Origin: Bacteroidaceae bacterium
GTDB lineage: Bacteria > Bacteroidota > Bacteroidia > Bacteroidales > Bacteroidaceae
NCBI GenBank assembly: GCA_017546505.1
Contig: JAFYWV010000020.1
Location: 1 to 64,000 of the forward strand
Length of the DNA stretch: 64,000 nucleotides
Reading direction: 5' to 3'
Of this stretch, positions 9,785-18,217 are shown piece by piece (position 1 is the stretch's first letter; the number at the start of each line of letters is the position of its first letter). Made by a program: the position numbers and the translations under genes. A model generated the notes under the pieces. It saw nothing but the letters and a program-made list of their open reading frames with translations. It was not told where the DNA came from and searched no databases.

Positions 9785-11992
9785 TTATTCGTGTATCACT
9801 CGGTCGTTGAGTTCTGATAGCTTTGCCTTGTTCCAGCGGTCGGTTGTTCCAACAAGGTAACCTGTGATGCGCTGCAGTTTGTCAAGATTCTTGCTGCTGC
9901 ATTTGGGGCACTCCTCCAGGTTCTTTGTTGAGTTCTCGAAACCGCAGTCGAGGCAACGGTTGCGGTTGTGGTTTACCGAGCCGTAACCGATGTTGTACCG
10001 GTCCATCATATCAACCACCTTCATAATAGCCTCGGGGTTGTGTGTCGCATCGCCGTCAATCTCGACATAGAATATGTGTCCACCGCGTGTCAGGTCGTGG
10101 TAAGGTGCCTCAATCTCGGCTTTGTGGCGTGCGCTGCACTTGTAGTACACGGGTACGTGGTTGCTGTTTGTGTAGTAGTCACGGTCTGTAATGCCCTCGA
10201 GTTTGCCATAGCGCTTGCGGTCACCACGTGTGAAGCGTCCCGACAAGCCCTCGGCCGGTGTTGCAAGGATGCTGTAATTGTGCTGGTACTGCTCTGAGAA
10301 ATCGTTGGCACGGTCGCGCATATATGTAATGATGCGTAGACCCAACTCCTGCGACTCCTGGCTCTCGCCGTGGTGTTTGCCTGTGAGGGCAACAAGGCAC
10401 TCGGCAAGTCCGATGAAACCGATTCCCAATGTTCCCTGATTGATTACCGGGGCAATTGTGTCGCAAGGCTTGAGCTTGTCGCAGCCCACCCAAAGGGTTG
10501 ACATAAGCAGTGGGAATTGCTTGGCAAAGGCTGTCTTTTGGAACTCCATACGTTCGTGCAGCTGGCGTGCTGTGATTTCGAGCAGTCCGTCAAGCTTTGC
10601 AAAGAACAGTGCAATGCGTTCTTCGGGGTTCTTGATGTCCATACATTCAATGGCCAAACGAACTATGTTGATGGTCGAGAATGAGAGATTGCCACGGCCC
10701 ACAGAGGTTTTCTGGCCAAAGCGGTTCTCGTATACACGTGTGCGACAGCCCATCGTTGCAACCTCGTGGATGTATCGTTTGGGGTTGTCGGCTCTCCACT
10801 CGTCGCTTTGGTTGAATGTTGCATCAAGGTTCAAGAAGTTGGGGAAGAAGCGACGTGCTGTGACCTTGCAGGCCAACTGGTAGAGGTCGTAGTTGCGGTC
10901 GTCGGGCAAGTAGCTCACACCGCGTTTCTTCTTCCATATCTGTATCGGGAATATTGCTGTCTCGCCATTGCCCACACCGCGGTATGTGCTGTTGAGCAGT
11001 TCGCGTATGATGCATCGACCCTCGGCCGATGTGTCTGTACCATAGTTGATGGAACTGAAGACAACCTGATTTCCGCCACGTGAGTGTATGGTGTTCATAT
11101 TGTGTATGAATGCCTCCATTGCCTGGTGTACACGGGCAACGGTCTTGTTCATTGCGTGTTGCAGTATGCGTTCGTCGCCACTGAGGAAATCCAACGGTTG
11201 TGAGAGATAGTCCTCAATCTCTTTGTTGTAGAGGTGGGAGTAGTTCGCACCGGTGAGGTCCTCTATTGCTTTCAGCTCCTCGATGAAACTTGCACGCACG
11301 TATGGTGCAAGATAAAAGTCAAAAGCGGGGATTGCCTGGCCGCCGTGCATCTCGTTCTGTGCCGTTTCCATTGATATGCAGGCGATGATGCTTGCTGTCT
11401 CAATGCGTTTTGCCGGGCGTGACTCGCCGTGACCGGCATTGAAACCGTTGAGCAGAATGTTGTCGAGCGGGTGCTGGCAACACGTGAGGCTCTTTGTGGG
11501 GTAGTAATCCTTGTCGTGAATGTGCAGATAGTTGTTGTGGATGGCGTCGCAAACCTCCTCGCTCAAAAGGAAGTCGTCGACGAAAGGCTTTGTTGTCTCA
11601 CTGGCGAACTTCATCATCATACCCGCCGGTGTGTCGGCGTTCATATTGGCGTTCTCGCGTGTGACATCGTTCGACTGTATGTTGATAATCTCCTGGAAAA
11701 TATCCCTTGTCTTTGCCTTGCGTGCAATGCGTCGTTTGTTACGGTACGAGATGTACTGCTTTGCCACATCCTTGCGGCTACTCTTCATCAGTTCCATTTC
11801 CACCATATCCTGTATGTCCTCCACGGTCATTTGCGCCTCTCCCTTGAAAGAGATGCGGTCGGTTATTTGGCGGATAAGTGACATATCCTCACCCAAATCG
11901 GTGTGGAGCATAGCCTTACGGATGGCTGTAATAATTTTCTCTTCATTAAAGCCGACGATGCGCCCGTCGCGCTTGACAACAGTCTGAATCAT
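9785..11992 (-). CDS. nrdD: Anaerobic ribonucleoside-triphosphate reductase, class III
   Basis: Glycyl-radical enzyme that reduces ribonucleoside triphosphates to deoxy forms without oxygen. Of its 735 residues, the first ~90 form an ATP-cone regulatory domain (MIQTVVKRDGRIVGFN). The body is the ten-stranded barrel. Near the end a zinc site is visible as CLDCGF...CPKCSS, followed by the glycyl-radical motif RITGYL with the radical glycine at about residue 711. It is transcribed with nrdG. A TATATTTG -7 box sits about 40 bp upstream on the minus strand. Its presence fits an obligate or facultative anaerobe. Confidence 0.97.
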   Translation of the reverse strand: MIQTVVKRDGRIVGFNEEKIITAIRKAMLHTDLGEDMSLIRQITDRISFKGEAQMTVEDIQDMVEMELMKSSRKDVAKQYISYRNKRRIARKAKTRDIFQEIINIQSNDVTRENANMNADTPAGMMMKFASETTKPFVDDFLLSEEVCDAIHNNYLHIHDKDYYPTKSLTCCQHPLDNILLNGFNAGHGESRPAKRIETASIIACISMETAQNEMHGGQAIPAFDFYLAPYVRASFIEELKAIEDLTGANYSHLYNKEIEDYLSQPLDFLSGDERILQHAMNKTVARVHQAMEAFIHNMNTIHSRGGNQVVFSSINYGTDTSAEGRCIIRELLNSTYRGVGNGETAIFPIQIWKKKRGVSYLPDDRNYDLYQLACKVTARRFFPNFLNLDATFNQSDEWRADNPKRYIHEVATMGCRTRVYENRFGQKTSVGRGNLSFSTINIVRLAIECMDIKNPEERIALFFAKLDGLLEITARQLHERMEFQKTAFAKQFPLLMSTLWVGCDKLKPCDTIAPVINQGTLGIGFIGLAECLVALTGKHHGESQESQELGLRIITYMRDRANDFSEQYQHNYSILATPAEGLSGRFTRGDRKRYGKLEGITDRDYYTNSNHVPVYYKCSARHKAEIEAPYHDLTRGGHIFYVEIDGDATHNPEAIMKVVDMMDRYNIGYGSVNHNRNRCLDCGFENSTKNLEECPKCSSKNLDKLQRITGYLVGTTDRWNKAKLSELNDRVIHE

Positions 11993-12030
11993 ATATATAA
12001 AAGGATTTTTGTTTCTTGGTAGAATAGTGC

Positions 12031-12038
12031 AAATATAA
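12031..12038 (-). promoter_or_regulatory. -7 element for nrdD-nrdG
   Basis: On the minus strand TATATTTG fits TAnnTTTG exactly, 38 bp before the nrdD start. No convincing -33 box is visible. Confidence 0.55.
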
Positions 12039-12166
12039 TTATTTCATAGAAATAACGATGTTAAAAAGAGACATAATTTATCAACAATATTGTAATTTGT
12101 TGTGCCTCTGTCCGTTGGTCTCCAACCCTCTTGTTTTATGATTTTTTGTTAAAAAAAACCTCTTTT

Positions 12167-12197
12167 TTTGAGTTGTTAAAACTTATTGCTATATTGT
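12167..12197 (+). promoter_or_regulatory. Candidate promoter of the small membrane protein gene
   Basis: TTTG at 12167-12170, a 19-bp spacer, then TATATTGT at 12190-12197, one shift away from TAnnTTTG. It would start transcripts about 30 bp before the small gene. Confidence 0.4.
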
Positions 12198-12232
12198 GAG
12201 CGATAATTACCCGATTGTTAACCTTAAAGCCT

Positions 12233-12412
12233 ATGATTATGACTGTATGGAATGTAATAATTGGAGTTCTCGTTCTGGCGTTCTGTGTTAAGGCCTGTGT
12301 AAAGCTCTGTCGCAGAAAACGTAATGTGGGTTATCACCCCGATATTTCCACAAAAAAACGGTTAAGAAGGTTTGTTAATCGTTTTCGCCACCTTGAGGGT
12401 ATTGGCGATTAG
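12233..12412 (+). CDS. Small single-pass membrane protein, unknown function
   Basis: I do not recognise this 59-residue protein. An N-terminal hydrophobic helix (VWNVIIGVLVLAFCV, residues ~5-20) is followed by a strongly basic tail (CRRKRN, KKRLRRFVNRFRH), giving a single-pass protein with a positively charged cytoplasmic end. ATG 12233 or the in-frame ATG 12239 are the likely starts; an ATG at 12215 would add MLTLKP. It stands alone between divergent nrdD and co-directional fabK, with a promoter-like pair upstream. The reading frame is intact, but coding status rests only on the membrane-helix pattern and promoter. Confidence 0.5.
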   Translation: MIMTVWNVIIGVLVLAFCVKACVKLCRRKRNVGYHPDISTKKRLRRFVNRFRHLEGIGD

Positions 12413-12500
12413 TAAAATATTTCTCTCTTTACGGTTGTGCAGCTGTAACGTTTTTAGGTCACTATGTTTGGGGGCAGGCTTTGTTAAAGTTTGTTAATGC

Positions 12501-12532
12501 TTGGAATGTGGTAATTAAATGATATACATTTG
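12501..12532 (+). promoter_or_regulatory. Promoter of the fabK-like gene
   Basis: TTGG at 12501-12504, a 20-bp spacer, then TACATTTG at 12525-12532, an exact TAnnTTTG. The gene starts 28 bp further on. Confidence 0.6.
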
Positions 12533-12560
12533 TGGACTTTTGAAATAGATAAATTCAGAT

Positions 12561-13505
12561 ATGATTAAAAGTAGAATTTGTGAAATATTGGGTATAAAAT
12601 ATCCCATTTTTCAGGGTGGTATGGCCTGGGTGGCCGATGCCGAGCTTGCTGCGGCTGTTTCAAATGCCGGTGGTTTGGGACTTATTTCGGCAATCAATGC
12701 CGGAACAGATGCGGTGCGTGACGAGGTCCGCAAATGTAAAGCATTGACAGATAAACCTTTCGGTGTGAATATTATGCTGCAAGCACCTAATGCGGCAGAG
12801 ATTGCTGAAATGGTGGTTGAAGAGGGTGTGAAAATTGTGACAACAGGTGCCGGCTCTCCGGCAAAGTATCTGCCAATGTGGAAAGAGAACGGCATTAAGG
12901 TTATCCCCGTCATTGCTTGTGTTGCCCACGCGGTGAAGATGCAGGCAGCCGGTGTAGATGCTGTTGTTGCCGAGGGTGCAGAGTCGGGCGGACACGTTGG
13001 CGAGTTGCACACGATGCCGCTCATTCCTCAGATTGTGGATGCAGTGGATATACCGGTTATTGCTGCCGGTGGAATATGCGACGGTCGCGGTGCTGCTGCT
13101 GCGTTTATGTTGGGTGCAGATGCGGTGCAGGTGGGCACACGCTTCATTACGGCAGCAGAGTGTACTGCACACGAGAACTACAAGGACAAGCTTGTGAAGG
13201 CTACCGATATATCAACAATTGTCACAGGAAAGACACAGGGGCATCCCGTACGTTCATTGAAGACTCCTTTCTCAAGAAACTTTGCCAAGATGGAGACCGA
13301 CCCCAATGTGACTCCCGAGGAGATTCTTGCATTCGGTGGCGGTGCATTGCGCAAGGCTGTGCAAGAGGGTGACGAGAACGGCAGTTATATGGCAGGTGAG
13401 TGTGCAGGCCTCATAAAGCAGATTGAGCCGGCTGCAGCCATCATAGAGGATATTATCCTTGGTGCCGAGAAGGTGATGAAAGAGAGAATGGAGCGATTGG
13501 TTTAA
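12561..13505 (+). CDS. fabK: Enoyl-ACP reductase II, FMN-dependent (FabK type)
   Basis: Cytoplasmic TIM-barrel flavoprotein of 314 residues, matching the length of FabK, which carries out the last reduction of fatty acid elongation using NADH and FMN. The N-terminus has the family pattern YPIFQGGMAWVA. The flavin-site segment EGAESGGHVGE carries a histidine at residue 145, equivalent to the catalytic His144 of pneumococcal FabK. PVIAAGGICDGRG and GADAVQVGTRF form the phosphate-binding strands. Nitronate monooxygenases share the fold, but the EG.ESGGH motif and overall length favour FabK. The gene is monocistronic, with its own promoter and a strong terminator. Confidence 0.85.
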   Translation: MIKSRICEILGIKYPIFQGGMAWVADAELAAAVSNAGGLGLISAINAGTDAVRDEVRKCKALTDKPFGVNIMLQAPNAAEIAEMVVEEGVKIVTTGAGSPAKYLPMWKENGIKVIPVIACVAHAVKMQAAGVDAVVAEGAESGGHVGELHTMPLIPQIVDAVDIPVIAAGGICDGRGAAAAFMLGADAVQVGTRFITAAECTAHENYKDKLVKATDISTIVTGKTQGHPVRSLKTPFSRNFAKMETDPNVTPEEILAFGGGALRKAVQEGDENGSYMAGECAGLIKQIEPAAAIIEDIILGAEKVMKERMERLV

Positions 13506-13522
13506 GAGAGTATTCTAATGAT

Positions 13523-13570
13523 ATATCAACGATAAAGGGACTGAAAATTCAGTCCCTTTATCGTTGATAT
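13523..13570. terminator. Bidirectional terminator between fabK and a BspA-like gene
   Basis: Perfect 22-bp stem, arms 13523-13544 and 13549-13570, with a 4-base loop. The right arm touches the stop codon of the minus-strand BspA-like gene. Confidence 0.9.
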
Positions 13571-15582
13571 CATTTAATCATAACCTTTTTGCCGTCAATG
13601 ACGTAAAGACCTTTATTGGGGTTATCAACTTTTCTTCCCTGTAAATCGTAGATTGTTTTTATCTTGCCGTTTTCGTCTTCGAATCTTATTTCGTCAATAT
13701 CTGTGAAATCAATCTCCACAATGTTTTTGAATTTGTTCCAGTGTTCAGCCCTCTTGTAATTTTCTTTGCATCCTATCGGTACATAAAGTGTTACCTCATC
13801 ATAGTCCTGCTCGTCTTGGTAGATATATAAATTTCCCAACCAGTCGGGGGTAATCTCGGGTGGTGTTGTGGGCTTCATATATAATCTTTCGAGATAAAAA
13901 GGGAAGAACCCTGTCTCAATGTTATTTGTATTTGTACCTATTGTTATAGTGGTTATACTGCCACCTTCAAATGTATAAGCGTGCAATTGTCTGATATTGT
14001 CGGACAATGTAATGCTTGATGGTATCCATTGCGGATTGCTGTAATCGCTGAAATCAATTCCACCAATCCAAAAACTGCTTGGCAACTCTTTTATGCTGTT
14101 CGGAATTATCAATTCCGATATTCTTGTGTCATTGAATACACTTCTACCAAGTGATAGAACACCCTCTTCGATTGTTGCTTTTGAAAGGTTGTAGCACATA
14201 CTAAATACTGAATTTCCAAGCGTGTCGACACTGGCCGGTATAACAACCTCTGTAAGGTTGGTAAAACTGAATGCAAAGTCGTCAATCTTCTTTATATTAT
14301 CGGTTATTTCAATCTCCTCTATATTAGTATATGAAAAAGCACCTTTGCCGATGGCGGTTACATTATCTCCCATAGTTACGCTTTTGATGGAGATGTTGTC
14401 GAATGCGTAGTCGCCAATTCTTTTGATGTTGTCGGGTATGACAAGTTCTGTTACCTGTTTTCCATTCAAATACAAGTCGGTTGTTCCTTTCTCATCCCAA
14501 GGAAAAGGAATCTTTCCGTCGTTGGAATAATGGCGGGATGAGTTGTTGAACTCACACCAATGAGTCAAATTCTCAATGTATATTGATTTTAGAGAACCGT
14601 TAATACACAGGGCTGCGTCTCCTATTTCGTGAACTGACGGGGGAAAATAGAGTGTTTTTGCACTCGCTTGTGAGAATGCACCATCGCCAATGTATTTTAC
14701 ACCATTCTTCAAATTGATGCTTTCGATATTTTTGCATCCACTAAAGGCATAGGGCATAACAGAGTCGGTGGATATTGTCAGATTGGTTACCGGTTCTCCG
14801 TTAAGATAGAGATTGCCGGCAATCTGCAAAGGGTTGTTGTTTGATATATTGCCGTACCAGGCAAAACTGTCAAATTTTATTTTTGAATACCAGGATATAA
14901 GGTCGTTTATGTAAACTCCTTTTAATGAGGTACAATTGAGGAACGCACCTGTATCAATATTTCTTAAACTGCTTGGCAGCTTGATTTTTTCAAGAGTTTC
15001 CAATTTTGCAAAAGCGCACTCTCCAATCCGTACAGCCCCTTCAAGCAGCTCGACTTCCTTTATCTGTGAGCCTATTAAAAATGATGAGCTCCAATATTCG
15101 GTTGATGCAGGGACGTTGCCGGCAAAAATCAACTTGCAGTAGCATCCATAGAATGCGAACTCTCCTATGTGTAGAACAGTGGATGGAATTTGGATGCGTT
15201 CCAATGATGTACATTCATAAAAAGCATTCGCTCCTATATAGCCTAAACCATAATTCAAGTCGATGCTGCTTGCTGTACATTGATAGAAGGCACCATCTTC
15301 AATGGTCTCTATGCTGTTTGGCAGGGTAACTCTTGTGATAGTGCAGCCGGCAAAAGCATACTCTCCAATGGATGTTACGGTGTAGAATTTGCCATCATAC
15401 ATCACTTCGCCCAAAATGGTCACGTGTCCGTCTTTACCGCATTGTGACACTTCCATTGTTCTGTTTCCGGTGATTCGGTACTTTACCAGGTCTATTATTA
15501 TACTTGCTTCGTCGGCAAATGACGGTAATGCTGCAAAAAGCATTGCCAAAATAAGGGAGAATCTCAAAATTTGTGCTTTCAT
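13570..15582 (-). CDS. BspA-like LRR_5 surface protein (third gene of the cluster)
   Basis: Secreted protein of 670 residues. A signal peptide covers residues ~1-23 (cut after LPSFA). Divergent LRR_5 repeats run from about 70 to 600 and are much less alike at DNA level than those at the window's left edge. Two islands interrupt the repeats, each with a tryptophan-containing segment followed by LYLNG and V(T)xL. An LYVPIGCKENY...NIVEI module follows. The C-terminus has [15 protein letters not shown] and [12 protein letters not shown]. It lies 199 bp downstream of the second BspA-like gene, beyond a terminator, and has its own -7 box, so it may be expressed separately. Likely role: surface adhesin or binding protein exported by T9SS (inference). 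Confidence 0.85.
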   Translation of the reverse strand: MKAQILRFSLILAMLFAALPSFADEASIIIDLVKYRITGNRTMEVSQCGKDGHVTILGEVMYDGKFYTVTSIGEYAFAGCTITRVTLPNSIETIEDGAFYQCTASSIDLNYGLGYIGANAFYECTSLERIQIPSTVLHIGEFAFYGCYCKLIFAGNVPASTEYWSSSFLIGSQIKEVELLEGAVRIGECAFAKLETLEKIKLPSSLRNIDTGAFLNCTSLKGVYINDLISWYSKIKFDSFAWYGNISNNNPLQIAGNLYLNGEPVTNLTISTDSVMPYAFSGCKNIESINLKNGVKYIGDGAFSQASAKTLYFPPSVHEIGDAALCINGSLKSIYIENLTHWCEFNNSSRHYSNDGKIPFPWDEKGTTDLYLNGKQVTELVIPDNIKRIGDYAFDNISIKSVTMGDNVTAIGKGAFSYTNIEEIEITDNIKKIDDFAFSFTNLTEVVIPASVDTLGNSVFSMCYNLSKATIEEGVLSLGRSVFNDTRISELIIPNSIKELPSSFWIGGIDFSDYSNPQWIPSSITLSDNIRQLHAYTFEGGSITTITIGTNTNNIETGFFPFYLERLYMKPTTPPEITPDWLGNLYIYQDEQDYDEVTLYVPIGCKENYKRAEHWNKFKNIVEIDFTDIDEIRFEDENGKIKTIYDLQGRKVDNPNKGLYVIDGKKVMIK

Positions 15583-15650
15583 AACTTGGTATTGGTTTAG
15601 TTATCTGTTAATCTGTTTATATCAAACATTATAGCTTTGTTGCATTTTTA

Positions 15651-15658
15651 CAAATGTA
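15651..15658 (-). promoter_or_regulatory. -7 element for the third BspA-like gene
   Basis: Minus-strand TACATTTG matches TAnnTTTG, about 70 bp before the start codon. No good -33 box was found. Confidence 0.45.
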
Positions 15659-15720
15659 AAGATTGTTTTTCAATCATTACTGTTTTATATGTTATTTTTA
15701 AACAACATAAGTGATTAAAA

Positions 15721-15751
15721 ATAAGGGTGATAATTTTTTTATCACCCTTAT
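15721..15751 (-). terminator. Terminator after the second BspA-like gene
   Basis: Arms 15721-15733 and 15739-15751 (ATAAGGGTGATAA and its complement) form a perfect 13-bp stem with a 5-base loop. On the minus strand it is followed by TTTTAATC. It lies 30 bp after the stop codon. Confidence 0.8.
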
Positions 15752-15780
15752 GCTGTTGATGTATGTTTATGTTCTGTCAA

Positions 15781-17985
15781 TTACTTTAGCAGTACCTTCT
15801 TGCCGTCGATGATGTAGATGCCGTTTATAGGGTTTTTAACAGCGCGTCCATTGAGGTCGTAGCAAACATCTTTGCTCTCTGCTCTTTGCTCTTTCAGCTC
15901 GTCTATGTCTGTGAAATCCATCTCTACAATATTGTGGAATGTACTCCACGGTGATGTGCCTTCATATTTGTTTTTGCAGTCCAAGGGAACATACAATATA
16001 GCCTTGCTGTAAATGTCGGCAAATATGTTCGAACTTGCAGTAATGGCAGTGGGCTCATTTGAGCCGATTTTAATCTCGGAAATATAACTGCATTTGGCAA
16101 ATGCTGAACTGCCGATGCTCTTGATTGAACTGCTTATGTAAACTTTCTCAAGATTGGTGCATCCATTGAACGCATAAGTCTGAACATATTCAACGCTGTT
16201 TGGGATATCTATGCTTGTAAAGGAGCATCCATTGAACGCATAAGTTCCAATACTTGTAACACTGTTAGGAATTTCAATGTTTGCAAGGTTGCTGCAATAT
16301 GAGAACGCATAACCTTCAATGGTTTTTATGCTGTTTGGGATTTTAACGCTTTCAAGGCTTGAGCAACCAGAGAACCCGTGATATGGAATACTTGTAATGC
16401 TGTTAGGGAATTCAACGCTTGCAAGGCCGGTGCAATCACGGAACGCACACGTCCCTATACTTGTTACACTATTAGGGAATTCAACGTTTGTGAGGCCTTC
16501 GCAACCATAGAACGCATACTCTCCAATGGTTGTAACGCTGCTTGGGATTTCAATGCTTGTAAGGCAACTGCAATTATAGAATGAATATCCCTTTATCTCC
16601 TTGATGCAGTCGGGTATTACAAGGTCTGTGACCAAATTCCCATTCAAATACAAATTCCTTGCATAATACAATGGATTGGCATCACGGTTTTTGTTGAAAT
16701 CAATATTGCACCAGGCTACAATGTCGTTTATGTGCACCTCTTTAAGGTTTTTGCAACTGCTGAACGCGCTATTTCCAATACTTTTTACACTGCTTGGGAT
16801 TTCAATGCTTGTAAGTCCTGCACAGCTGGTGAATGCACTACTTCCAATGCTTTTTACATTTTCTGGCATTTTTATACTTGCAAGAGGGTTGCAATAATAG
16901 AAGGCATACTCCTTTATCTCTGTAATACCATCGGGGATTACGATGTCCGTTACCGCTTCACCGTTCAAGTATAGATTCTTGAACCAAACGTTGAAAGGAT
17001 TGGAACCACCGGTACCAAAATCAATATTGCACCAAACCTCAAGGTCATTGATATACACATCCCTGATTTTACAGCTTGAAAAAGCTTCGTCCTTAATTAT
17101 TTTAATACCGTTACCAATGGTGAGGCTTTTTATACCGGTACATAAATAAAACGCTTCGGCGCCAATAATGGTAACACTGTTTGGTATTTCGATTTCTGTA
17201 AGAGCTGTGCAATTTCTGAACATTTTTCCCCAAATTTCTGTAACACAGTCGCTTATTGTTACTGTTTTCAATGTTGTTTTTGAAACAAAAGGAGAGGTTC
17301 CGTCGTAAGCGTATGTACTATAATTCAGATTACGACCCAGATAAATTGTTTCCAATGGGCTGTCATAGAACGTGCCTTTAGAACTGTATGCAATATGTTC
17401 CAGTTTCAATGTAGCATTGCTATCTTCAATACGCAAATCCTTCAATGACGAACAGCCCCAGAATGCACCTCTGCCAATTGTTTTAACACCTGCGCCGATG
17501 GACAGGCTTGCAATGCCCGAACATTTATAGAAGGCGGAATCTCCAATAATTGTGACGCTGTTTGGGATTTCTACGCTTGCAAGTCCTTTGCACTCTTCAA
17601 AAGCTTTTGCTCCAATGGTTGTTACACTGCCCGGGATTTCAAAATCCGAGAGGAGAATGCAGGCTCTGAACGCATTTTCGCCAATGCTTGTGATGCTGCC
17701 CGGGATTATTACCTTTACAAGGCCGTAGCACTCCCTGAACGCATCTGTGCCAATGCCTGTGACGCTGTAAGTCACTCCGTCGTAGCTTACACTTTCCGGA
17801 ATTGTCACGTCATCGGCGTATTCGTCATAAGTGTCGTAGGCTTCATCACGGTAAGTTACCTCGACAGTCTTGTTTGTGGCATCGGTAATTTTGTAGAATA
17901 TGCCACCAAACTCAAAATCGTGAGCTGTCACTACTGAACAGCAAGAGAGCAATAGTGCCGTAAGCAAATAGTTGATTTTTTTCAT
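15781..17985 (-). CDS. BspA-like LRR_5 surface protein (second gene of the cluster)
   Basis: Secreted protein of 734 residues. I chose ATG 17985 because MKKINYLLTALLLSCCSVVTA is a clear signal peptide; an in-frame ATG 114 bp upstream would bury it and overlap the small gene. A short beta segment ending in VSYDGVTYSVTGIG precedes long arrays of LRR_5 repeats. Two island modules (WCNIDF...NP...NLYLNG..VTD.VIPD) occur at about residues 330-375 and 430-480. An LYVPLDCKNKY...NIVEM module and the shared C-terminal block ([24 protein letters not shown]) end the protein. The stop of the 59-residue peptide gene lies 22 bp upstream, so the two are probably co-transcribed with the first BspA-like gene. 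Confidence 0.87.
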   Translation of the reverse strand: MKKINYLLTALLLSCCSVVTAHDFEFGGIFYKITDATNKTVEVTYRDEAYDTYDEYADDVTIPESVSYDGVTYSVTGIGTDAFRECYGLVKVIIPGSITSIGENAFRACILLSDFEIPGSVTTIGAKAFEECKGLASVEIPNSVTIIGDSAFYKCSGIASLSIGAGVKTIGRGAFWGCSSLKDLRIEDSNATLKLEHIAYSSKGTFYDSPLETIYLGRNLNYSTYAYDGTSPFVSKTTLKTVTISDCVTEIWGKMFRNCTALTEIEIPNSVTIIGAEAFYLCTGIKSLTIGNGIKIIKDEAFSSCKIRDVYINDLEVWCNIDFGTGGSNPFNVWFKNLYLNGEAVTDIVIPDGITEIKEYAFYYCNPLASIKMPENVKSIGSSAFTSCAGLTSIEIPSSVKSIGNSAFSSCKNLKEVHINDIVAWCNIDFNKNRDANPLYYARNLYLNGNLVTDLVIPDCIKEIKGYSFYNCSCLTSIEIPSSVTTIGEYAFYGCEGLTNVEFPNSVTSIGTCAFRDCTGLASVEFPNSITSIPYHGFSGCSSLESVKIPNSIKTIEGYAFSYCSNLANIEIPNSVTSIGTYAFNGCSFTSIDIPNSVEYVQTYAFNGCTNLEKVYISSSIKSIGSSAFAKCSYISEIKIGSNEPTAITASSNIFADIYSKAILYVPLDCKNKYEGTSPWSTFHNIVEMDFTDIDELKEQRAESKDVCYDLNGRAVKNPINGIYIIDGKKVLLK

Positions 17986-18007
17986 AAATGTAATATTTTT
18001 TAATTTG

Positions 18008-18187
18008 TTATTTGTTCCAAAGATTTCCCCAATCGCCACGGTGGTTGCCCGCGAGGTCGGGGGTATTGCCACCAACAGGCTTGTTGCCAACATTGGCACC
18101 TCCCGTCTCGGCCGATGTGATGGTCATTATTACTTCAGTTTCAAGCTGAACGGCAAATGCTGAAGGTTTTTTATATCCCTTTTTCAT
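18008..18187 (-). CDS. 59-residue peptide with MKK-Y-KP head and GDWGNLW tail, unknown function
   Basis: A short open frame too small for usual gene calls, in the 232-bp gap between two BspA-like genes: 30 bp after the first gene's stop and 22 bp before the second gene's start. It begins MKKGYKKPSAFAVQLETEV, passes through SAETGGANVGN, and ends NHRGDWGNLWNK. There is no signal peptide or membrane helix. The N-terminal pattern MKK.Y.KP...V.LE and the glycine-rich, Trp-ending tail resemble short uncharacterised Bacteroidales proteins as I remember them. The GG at residues 29-30 could be a double-glycine leader end, but no C39 peptidase or modifying enzyme is nearby. Tight operon spacing supports it being real. 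No function can be given. Confidence 0.65.
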   Translation of the reverse strand: MKKGYKKPSAFAVQLETEVIMTITSAETGGANVGNKPVGGNTPDLAGNHRGDWGNLWNK

Positions 18188-18217
18188 ATATCAAGTTTTT
18201 TTGTCTTAAATTATTTC

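Noticed and set aside
12031..12561. Possible riboswitch or small RNA in the gaps around the small membrane protein gene
   Set aside because: Only promoter-like boxes were found; no conserved stem arrangement that I could recognise.
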